Assembly: GCA_035645275.1 (NCBI GenBank)
Contig: DASQMX010000031.1
Location: forward strand, 248,001-312,000
Source of the DNA: Paranoxybacillus sp035645275
GTDB lineage: Bacteria; Bacillota; Bacilli; Bacillales; Anoxybacillaceae
Length of the DNA stretch: 64,000 nucleotides
Reading direction: 5' to 3'
The stretch's first letter is position 1. Every line of letters begins with the position of its first letter. Shown one piece after another: positions 58,392 through 64,000 of the stretch. The notes under the pieces were generated by a model, which was given only the letters and a program-made list of their open reading frames with translations, did not search any database and was not told the origin of the DNA. The position numbers and the translations under genes are program-made.

Positions 58392-58637
58392 TTACATTTC
58401 ACAAATCCAATACAAAATTTTCCTAGATAACTGTTCTACCTTTTCATTCGGTAAGATTTTGCTCAATGAAAGAAGCAGACGTTTTTCCAACTCTTCTGTC
58501 CCTTCTTCATAACGGATTAACAGTGACCACTCTATATCTGGAATCGCAACGACCCTATATTCCTCTTTCTTATTTTCATAAATATAAACGTTTGTCACTG
58601 CTTTCTCATCTAAAATATTAGCCTTCCGTATCTTCAT
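58392..58637 (-). CDS. YueH-like protein
   Basis: 81-residue protein beginning MKIRKANILDEKAVTNVYIYENKKEEYRVVAIPDIEW and ending IPNEKVEQLSRKILYWI, recognisable as the YueH family of Bacillus (conserved segment VVAIPDIEWSLLI). Soluble alpha/beta protein of unknown function. AAGGAGAAG lies before the ATG. Confidence 0.75.
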   Translation of the reverse strand: MKIRKANILDEKAVTNVYIYENKKEEYRVVAIPDIEWSLLIRYEEGTEELEKRLLLSLSKILPNEKVEQLSRKILYWICEM

Positions 58638-58836
58638 GCTTCTTCTCCTTCTTAAAACTCAATGAAGCAAAACAAAGACATATTTTCATTTTAGCAACTT
58701 TCAACAAAACGTTCAATTTGAAAATAATGGTAAAAATTTTCCAAGTCTAATAAAAACAAACAATTTTATTTACATAAAATTCCATTGATTGATGGTGATA
58801 AAAGTACGAAAATATAGTAAAAAAGAAGTGAGTACG

Positions 58837-58965
58837 ATGAAAATCATAAAAAACATACTTATGTCTTATTTAACCGTTATTATGATTCTTGCGTTGCTTC
58901 CTGCTTTTTTAATTACAAATGATATCAGTTTAATCGAAGAAATGATCTCTTCCATGAATCGATAA
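58837..58965 (+). CDS. Possible 42-residue membrane peptide
   Basis: ATG at 58837 after AGAAGTGAG. One hydrophobic helix (about 4-25) begins MKIIKNILMSYLT and is followed by an acidic tail ending SSMNR. A terminator hairpin follows at 58978. Divergent from the YueH-like gene. Function unknown. Confidence 0.5.
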   Translation: MKIIKNILMSYLTVIMILALLPAFLITNDISLIEEMISSMNR

Positions 58966-58977
58966 AATATAATTATC

Positions 58978-59010
58978 CAAAAGCAGCCCGTTTTACAAAG
59001 GCTGCTTTTG
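58978..59010 (+). terminator. Terminator after the 42-residue ORF
   Basis: CAAAAGCAGCC-N9-GGCTGCTTTTGG. Confidence 0.75.
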
Positions 59011-59110
59011 GATGAATAAAAACAATATATTGCCAAATCTCCTATTTTCATTCGAATGGAATGGGTTAGACAATCGTAAACAGCATATTTTCAAAAACAA
59101 ACTTACGCTC

Positions 59111-59710
59111 TTATATTTCCTTATTTAACATTTTAAAGAATCGTTCTTCATAATAATTTGGAAGTTCACCTGAATCGAATACACCACTTTTCGCAATCGT
59201 TCTTGTTAAACTTCCCGGTTTCTTGATTCCGCGCATCGTCATGCACATATGCTCCGCTTCGACTACGCAAATGACCCCAAGAGGGTTAACGACTTTTTGA
59301 ATGGTATTGACTATTTCGTTAGTGATGCGCTCTTGAACTTGCGGCCGGCGTGCAAATACATCGACTAATCGTGCAAATTTACTCAAGCCAACGATTCGTT
59401 CGTTAGGAATATATCCAATATGTACCTTCCCAAAAAACGGAACAAAATGGTGCTCACAAACACTGTAAAAAGGGATATCTTGAACAATCACAATATCTTT
59501 CGTTCCTTCTGCCGGAAAGGTTTTTTGTAAAATTTCTTCCGGATTTTCATGTAAGCCGCTAAAAATTTCCCGATACATTTTTGCGATACGCTTCGGCGTT
59601 TCAATCAATCCTTCACGCTCAGGGTCTTCGCCAATTAATTGAATAATTTCGTAAAAATGACGTTCTATTGGATCAGTAGCTACAGACTCCTCTTTTAATT
59701 TTGTGCTCAT
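59111..59710 (-). CDS. folE: GTP cyclohydrolase I
   Basis: First enzyme of folate (and queuosine-related) biosynthesis, converting GTP to dihydroneopterin triphosphate. Zinc and substrate motifs are present: FYSVCEHHFVPFFGKVHIGY (about 85-104), FARRPQVQERIT (about 127-138) and VVEAEHMCMTMRGI (about 155-168). 199 residues from ATG 59710 (GGGAGAG upstream); the frame continues 6 codons upstream. It is isolated from other folate genes here. Confidence 0.96.
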   Translation of the reverse strand: MSTKLKEESVATDPIERHFYEIIQLIGEDPEREGLIETPKRIAKMYREIFSGLHENPEEILQKTFPAEGTKDIVIVQDIPFYSVCEHHFVPFFGKVHIGYIPNERIVGLSKFARLVDVFARRPQVQERITNEIVNTIQKVVNPLGVICVVEAEHMCMTMRGIKKPGSLTRTIAKSGVFDSGELPNYYEERFFKMLNKEI

Positions 59711-59818
59711 AAATCTTTTCTCTCCCATTCTATTGATTCAATTTTGTACAAACATGTTATCATAATGTATCATTTTTCGCCAAGCCTTATTACTTAACAT
59801 ATAGCATAATAAGAGAAG

Positions 59819-59938
59819 AGGCTGTCTCATAAGGGTCTGACCTCACGTGCGGTTCACAATATATAGTTCATTTATCTCAACATTATGATCTATATATTGT
59901 GTTGTGGGGTCTGACCCTGGACTTTTGAGACAGCCTCT
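59819..59938. repeat. Family A inverted repeat, copy 12
   Basis: Long complete copy: AGGCTGTCTCATAAGGGTCTGACC, inner CACAATATATAG/CTATATATTGTG, direct repeat GGGTCTGACCC, end GAGACAGCCTCT. It lies downstream of ykvT, upstream of folE. Confidence 0.9.
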
Positions 59939-59999
59939 CATAATATACGAGGACATGATATATTATGCGTAAGGAGAAACACTTATGAGTCATCCACAC

Positions 60000-60593
60000 T
60001 TACTTTGCAAATACGTGATTTCCAATAACAACTGTTACTTGTTTAGAGCGCAGCCACTGGCTTTTCGCCGTTTTTGGATTATAGAAATATAGCGAACCGT
60101 TTCCTAAACCGCGAAAAGCAAGAGCTTCTTCAACGGCACGATATGCTTCACGGTCTGCTGGTTTATTAATCTCTCCGTTTTGCACTGGAGTGAAAGCATA
60201 ATAGCCGCCAGAGCGCTCATAAATTACCTCTTTAATCGTATCAGGAAAATCAGGGTGAGCAACGCGGTTTAATACAACTGTTGCTACCGCCACCTTTCCG
60301 GCAAATGGCTCTCCTTTTGCCTCAGCATGAACAAGTCGTGCAAGCAAATCTTTTTCCGCAGCTGAAATGGTGCCAGGTATACGCAAAGTTTCTCCAACGA
60401 ATAACAAGTTACTTTTTTTATAATTTTCTCTCTTTAAGTCTATTAAAGAAACTCCGTAATCTTTTGAAATCGTCCAAAGCGTTTCTCCTTGTTGCACTTT
60501 ATGAACGGTTGTTTTTGCCTTAGCCTCTTGTTGAGTAAACATCATGGCGGTGAAACATACCGAAGCTAATGCTAGTGCTTTTAACTTTTTCAT
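60000..60593 (-). CDS. ykvT: YkvT, LysM-SleB-type cell-wall hydrolase
   Basis: 197-residue exported protein. The signal peptide (about 1-26) is followed by a LysM domain (about 29-73, HKVQQGETLWTISKDYGV) and a SleB/CwlJ-type catalytic domain (about 78-197). The latter has LVHAEAKGEPFAGKVAVATVVLNRV with the catalytic Glu (about 90), ending SLYFYNPKTAKSQWLRSK. Such proteins hydrolyse spore cortex or wall peptidoglycan. The name rests on domain order and length of the B. subtilis homologue. ATG at 60593 after TAGGAGGGA. Confidence 0.92.
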   Translation of the reverse strand: MKKLKALALASVCFTAMMFTQQEAKAKTTVHKVQQGETLWTISKDYGVSLIDLKRENYKKSNLLFVGETLRIPGTISAAEKDLLARLVHAEAKGEPFAGKVAVATVVLNRVAHPDFPDTIKEVIYERSGGYYAFTPVQNGEINKPADREAYRAVEEALAFRGLGNGSLYFYNPKTAKSQWLRSKQVTVVIGNHVFAK

Positions 60594-60925
60594 AAAATTC
60601 CCTCCTAGTCATTCGCTCGTTACTAGACTAGCAAGGATTTTTCATTCTATCATTATCTAAATAATGGAAAATTGCTATATCCCTTGATATTGCAAGTTTT
60701 ATAGACCGGCTGGAAATTTCTCCGGAGCATCTAAAATGATGATAAATTCCATTTTTTACATTTTAAAAGTAAGGAAATAAACTATTTTCCGTTCGCCATT
60801 TTCCTATTTTCAGAAAACAAAGTCCACTTTTTTTCGAATTTCCTTATTTGCTCTGTTTATTTTTCTTTTTTATGTTAATAGTACCGCGGAATACACAAAA
60901 GCGCGCTTTGGGAAGGAAATTAGAG

Positions 60926-61435
60926 GTGAAGCAAGCTTTTGAAGAATTAGTAACCGCCTATCATCCGATGATTATTAGCATTATGAAAAGACTTCATATC
61001 ACGAGAGAATTTGATGAATATTATCAAATAGGGCTTATCGCCTTATGGGAAGCTTATGAGCAATTTCAAAACGAAAAAGGAAATTTGTCATCATTTATTT
61101 ATAAAAAAATATATTGGAAAATCGTTTCTCATTTACGGAAACAGCTCAATACCAAGGTAAGTGAATGCACATTGACAGATGAGATGACCGAGATTTTAGC
61201 CGCTTCTCCTATTCAGCGAGAATTTAGCGAAAAACAGCTAGAAACGATGTTCAAAGATTTAAGTCTGTATCAACGAAAATGGTTGATCGCTCATATATTC
61301 CAAGGGAAAAATTTAAAAGAAATTGCCTCTGAGGAAGGAGTGTCGATCGGTGCAGTCAAACAATGGCGCGTTAAAGCGTTACGAAAACTTCGGCGAAGAT
61401 GGCATGTATATGAAGATTTATTTATAGCTCCTTAA
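60926..61435 (+). CDS. Orphan sigma-70-family sigma factor
   Basis: Sigma factor with regions 2 (about 10-75: YYQIGLIALWEAYEQF) and 4 (about 105-160: LKEIASEEGVSIGAVKQWRVKALRKL), about 169 residues from GTG 60926 (preceded by GGGAAGGAAAT). The frame is open further upstream to 60848 without a good site. No anti-sigma gene is adjacent. It is not obviously one of the well-known Bacillus sigma factors; which genes it controls is unknown. Confidence 0.8.
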   Translation: MKQAFEELVTAYHPMIISIMKRLHITREFDEYYQIGLIALWEAYEQFQNEKGNLSSFIYKKIYWKIVSHLRKQLNTKVSECTLTDEMTEILAASPIQREFSEKQLETMFKDLSLYQRKWLIAHIFQGKNLKEIASEEGVSIGAVKQWRVKALRKLRRRWHVYEDLFIAP

Positions 61436-61484
61436 CACACACGCTAAAAGCTTCAATTAGGCATCGTTTATATTTATAAAAAAG

Positions 61485-61528
61485 AGGCTGTCTCATAAGG
61501 GTCTGACCCTTGGCTTTTGAGACAGCCT
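61485..61528. repeat. Family A inverted repeat, copy 13 (deletion derivative)
   Basis: AGGCTGTCTCATAAGGGTCT...TTTTGAGACAGCCT. It equals copy 12 with everything between the two GGGTCTGACC direct repeats removed. It lies between the sigma gene and the 64-residue gene, which converge. Confidence 0.9.
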
Positions 61529-61538
61529 CGTTTATCGT

Positions 61539-61733
61539 CTAGCTGCGCGGCTCTTTTAAGTATTGATAGATGATATCTCCGCCTCGCTGGGCAATACCGC
61601 GAAAATGCTTAAAATCCTCTCGCTTTACAAGAGCAGGACGAAACGCTAGAAAATCCTCTTTTTTGATTCGCAACTCAGAAATTTCACCATCACGCAACTT
61701 GTTTAACAGCTCAGTTGCCAATTTTTCATCCAT
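61539..61733 (-). CDS. Hypothetical 64-residue protein
   Basis: Starts MDEKLATELLNKLRDGEI, contains a conserved-looking VKREDFKHFRGIAQRGGDIIYQYL segment (about 37-60). No membrane segment. It lies 2 bp after the kinase stop codon, so they are co-transcribed. The size and position near ykvT suggest a YkvS-like protein, but the name is not secure. Confidence 0.7.
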   Translation of the reverse strand: MDEKLATELLNKLRDGEISELRIKKEDFLAFRPALVKREDFKHFRGIAQRGGDIIYQYLKEPRS

Positions 61734-61735
61734 AG

Positions 61736-63205
61736 TTACTCCACCTCATCACTTCGCTGTATATATTGTTTCTCATCAAATAAAGGAAGAGTAATGGTAA
61801 AAGTTGTTCCTACATTTTGCTGGCTGGAAACAGAAATAGTACCGTGATGATTCTGAACGATATTATACGTAATCATTAAACCAAGTCCTGTTCCTTCCTT
61901 CTTTGTACTAAAGAAAGGCTGTCCAATTTTTTCTAGATGTTCTTCCGGTATGCCACATCCTTGGTCAATAACAGAAATATTGACGAATTTTTCTACTCTT
62001 TCCATAATGATAAAAATACGTCCGCCATTTGGCATCACTTCAATGGCATTTTTAATCAAATTAATAAACACTTGTTTTATTTGTACTTCATTACCGTAAA
62101 TAACAATTTCCTCGTTCGGAAAATGTTTATCGATAATAATATTATGCATGATTGCCTGTGTTTCAAGCAATAACGATACTTCCTGAATTAATTTTTTCAA
62201 TGAAATCGGCTTTAATTCCGTCGAACGAGGTTTAGCAAGAAATAACAATTCATTCGAAATGGTTTCAATCCGCTCAAGTTCAGATTCCATAATACCCCAA
62301 TAATCACTTTTCGTTTTTAAATCTAATTTCATCAGCTGCAAAAATCCTTTTAACGCCGTCAGCGGATTGCGGATTTCATGGGCAATTCCTGCTGCCAACT
62401 GTCCAGCCATTGAGAGCTTCTCAGCTTCAATTAATGTTCTTTCCGTGTTTTTTCGTTCTGTAACATCTCTAATGAGCAATTGAAATGCACGTTTTCCCTT
62501 AAAGTTCGTAGGAATGATAATGACTTCTGATTGGAACGTATTGCCGCATACCGTTTTCCACACGAACTCGATCGGTCCAACAGTCTGTGCCGTTTTCATA
62601 TATTCACTTTTCCATATTTCATAATGAGCAGAGTGTAAAAAATCATAAATGGATTTTCCGATAATTTCTTTTAAATGACTCGCCTTAAATAAACGCGTGC
62701 TTGCTTGATTAGCAAACACAATTTGTTCTCCACATACAATAACCACTGCTTCTAATAAGTGATTTACCAATGTCTCATATTGTGCTAATTTTTCATTATA
62801 CAACATCTCTAATTCGCTTTCTTGAGCAGTTGTTTCCCTCATAACAAGAAGTAGTCCTTCTGTTTTATGATGAAACGAGTTTCGCAAGACAGTAGCAGCG
62901 ACTTGCACATATTGAAAATTACCAATCTTATTACGAATTCTCAGCTTTAATTCAAAATAATCCTCATTCACTGCTATAACTCTTTCTAATTTATGTATAA
63001 AATGATTATAATCCCCAAAATAACAATAATCTTTAAAACAAGTATGCACTACTTCATTTTGACGATAGCCGAGAAGTTCATGGATATGTATAGAAGCATA
63101 TGTAATATAGCCATCATTTGTTAGACGAAGCAAATATGGGAGATTAGTTGTTAGTGGAAATGATTGTTTTTTATTGTGCGTAAACATTGTAAGCCTGTCT
63201 TGCAT
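61736..63205 (-). CDS. Second orphan sporulation-type histidine kinase
   Basis: 489-residue soluble kinase: two PAS domains (about 20-130 and 140-250), HisKA (about 260-320, MAGQLAAGIAHEIRNPLTALKGF, phospho-His about 273) and HATPase_c (about 365-475, NLIKNAIEVM, DQGCGI, GTGLGLM). There are no membrane helices. The H-box matches KinA-E phosphorelay kinases. No response regulator is nearby. It is probably a sporulation sensor, by inference. Confidence 0.88.
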   Translation of the reverse strand: MQDRLTMFTHNKKQSFPLTTNLPYLLRLTNDGYITYASIHIHELLGYRQNEVVHTCFKDYCYFGDYNHFIHKLERVIAVNEDYFELKLRIRNKIGNFQYVQVAATVLRNSFHHKTEGLLLVMRETTAQESELEMLYNEKLAQYETLVNHLLEAVVIVCGEQIVFANQASTRLFKASHLKEIIGKSIYDFLHSAHYEIWKSEYMKTAQTVGPIEFVWKTVCGNTFQSEVIIIPTNFKGKRAFQLLIRDVTERKNTERTLIEAEKLSMAGQLAAGIAHEIRNPLTALKGFLQLMKLDLKTKSDYWGIMESELERIETISNELLFLAKPRSTELKPISLKKLIQEVSLLLETQAIMHNIIIDKHFPNEEIVIYGNEVQIKQVFINLIKNAIEVMPNGGRIFIIMERVEKFVNISVIDQGCGIPEEHLEKIGQPFFSTKKEGTGLGLMITYNIVQNHHGTISVSSQQNVGTTFTITLPLFDEKQYIQRSDEVE

Positions 63206-63371
63206 ACGGTTCCCTTCTTTATTAGATGCTCATTTTTCACATTTGTATTGTAACTTATACTAAAAAAATGTGCTAGTATTTTCTGACAATTTTTATTTTA
63301 TCTCTTTTATTAAATACACTGTTTCCCCTTGTCCACAAGTGGATAAATACCTAATTTTTTTCATTTAAAAC

Positions 63372-63398
63372 ACCATTTTCATTTGTACACATACAATA
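63372..63398 (+). promoter_or_regulatory. SigK-like promoter of the Met/Pro-rich protein gene
   Basis: AC, 16-bp spacer, then CATACAATA, an exact CATANNNTA -10. This agrees with SigK-dependent mother-cell promoters (SigE would also recognise a related -10). Distance to the ATG is 60 bp. The remainder of the gap 63206-63458 holds nothing else. Confidence 0.5.
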
Positions 63399-63458
63399 TG
63401 GGTGGGTATGTGCTATAGGCCATATTCACTAAAAAGTAGAAAAGGAAGGAAGATAAAC

Positions 63459-63974
63459 ATGAATAATCCTTATATGTATCATCAAATGCCTTATAACAAA
63501 AACTTTCATATCGATGAAGATGGAGATGCACCTCGCAATGTTAACGTATCAGAAGAAAATGTGGAGCCGATGACAATGATGGAGAACGTTCCAATGCCGA
63601 CAATGCCAGCAGCTTATCCCCAAATGGCACCAATAATGACAATGCCAGCGGCTTACCCGTACACGGCTCCAATGATGCTAGTGGATTGCGGCTGTTATTA
63701 TCCAATTGGACATCACTATCCAATGTATCCAATGTTCACATGTCAAGAAAGTGGCATGCCATGGACCACTCCAATGTTTCCAATGCCGAGTATGGATGGA
63801 ACGATGCCAAGTATGACATCTCCGGCGGACGAAACAGCAATGCCTATGATGGGACCAAACATGCCAGCACCGACAACAAGTTATCCTGAAACCCCTTTCA
63901 TGCGCGGTCATTTTACTCCAAGTCCTTCTCCGATGATGGAAAGCGGATATACTCCTTACTATCCGTATCGATAA
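63459..63974 (+). CDS. Met/Pro-rich repetitive protein, probable spore-coat component
   Basis: 171-residue low-complexity protein: about 20 percent Met and 15 percent Pro, with tandem units such as MPAAYPQMAPIMT and MPAAYPYTAPMM, and a YPYR end. A single CGCYYPIGHHYPMYP segment lies near residue 73. ATG 63459 after AAGGAAGGAAG; the frame extends 19 codons upstream. The composition and a SigK-like promoter suggest a late-sporulation coat protein. No homologue is recognised. Confidence 0.6.
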   Translation: MNNPYMYHQMPYNKNFHIDEDGDAPRNVNVSEENVEPMTMMENVPMPTMPAAYPQMAPIMTMPAAYPYTAPMMLVDCGCYYPIGHHYPMYPMFTCQESGMPWTTPMFPMPSMDGTMPSMTSPADETAMPMMGPNMPAPTTSYPETPFMRGHFTPSPSPMMESGYTPYYPYR

Positions 63975-64000
63975 AATCAAGTTACATTAGTGGGGGCTCC

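Noticed and set aside
63459..63974. Tandem repeats as a possible CRISPR array
   Set aside because: The repeats are in frame and code for a Met/Pro-rich protein; they are short, imperfect and lack spacers of constant length.
63978..64000. Possible repeat or terminator start (ATTAGTGGGGGCTCC) at the window edge
   Set aside because: Truncated by the end of the window, so it cannot be assigned.

Overview
The window is a chromosomal segment of a low-GC, spore-forming member of the Bacillaceae. Long runs of genes match the order of the Bacillus subtilis ykr/yku/ykw/ykv/pts region, read in inverted orientation. Protein identities and GC-rich intergenic repeats suggest a thermophilic relative such as Geobacillus, Parageobacillus or Anoxybacillus; that placement is inference. 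No rRNA, tRNA, CRISPR array, prophage or intact insertion sequence was seen.

Layout. 0-9 kb: pyruvate dehydrogenase genes (pdhC partial, pdhB, pdhA), ykyA, def, ykrA, a DMT exporter, a 23-codon cationic peptide ORF, and the rpoY-rnjA pair. 9-13 kb: ktrC, a two-subunit cytochrome bd oxidase and a DUF4349 lipoprotein. 13-19 kb: ykuV/ykuU redox proteins, the MscS-type channel ykuT, ykuS, the acetylated DAP-branch genes dapL and dapH, and the LysR regulator ccpC facing a TauE-type permease. 20-26 kb: ykuL, ykzF, ykuK, a zinc-ribbon gene, ykuJ, a glutaredoxin, the EAL protein ykuI, fadH and ykuE. 26-33 kb: a tandem crcB pair, ppk and ppx, ykuD, ykyB and cheV. 33-44 kb: a DUF1906 protein, a TetR regulator, a GNAT, a DinB protein, two overlapping IDEAL-domain genes, patA, ykwC, a TM2 protein, an atypical SDR, a Mug-type glycosylase and mcpC. 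44-51 kb: ykwB, ptsI, ptsH, ptsG with its GlcT antiterminator leader, and glcT. 51-64 kb: a hydrolase, a Na+/H+ antiporter, a PAS-GGDEF-EAL protein, a DUF1659/DUF2922/YvrJ cluster, two orphan sporulation-type histidine kinases, folE, ykvT, an orphan sigma factor and a Met/Pro-rich protein gene with a SigK-like promoter.

Functional threads. Glucose uptake (ptsGHI, glcT), pyruvate oxidation (pdhABC) and CcpC are grouped. Three genes of the acetylase branch of meso-DAP synthesis (dapH, dapL, patA) are present. Polyphosphate is handled by ppk and ppx, fluoride export by two CrcB subunits. Sporulation and cell-wall functions recur (kinases, ykuD, ykvT).

The most unusual content is intergenic. Repeat family A (13 copies) consists of about 44-122 bp inverted repeats with outer arms like AGGCTGACCCA or AGGCTGTCTCA. 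Every copy lies 3' of at least one gene and none lies between divergent genes; one copy supplies the stop codons of both flanking genes. GC-rich repeat family B (3 copies) starts at, or one base out of frame with, the stop codon of the gene upstream. Two 127-133 bp elements look like remnants of IS200/IS605 ends and may be orphan omega-RNA-like loci. Candidate operators were read near cydA (Rex/FNR-like), ccpC (CcpC box), ykuU, glcT, the tetR gene and the 63.5-kb gene.
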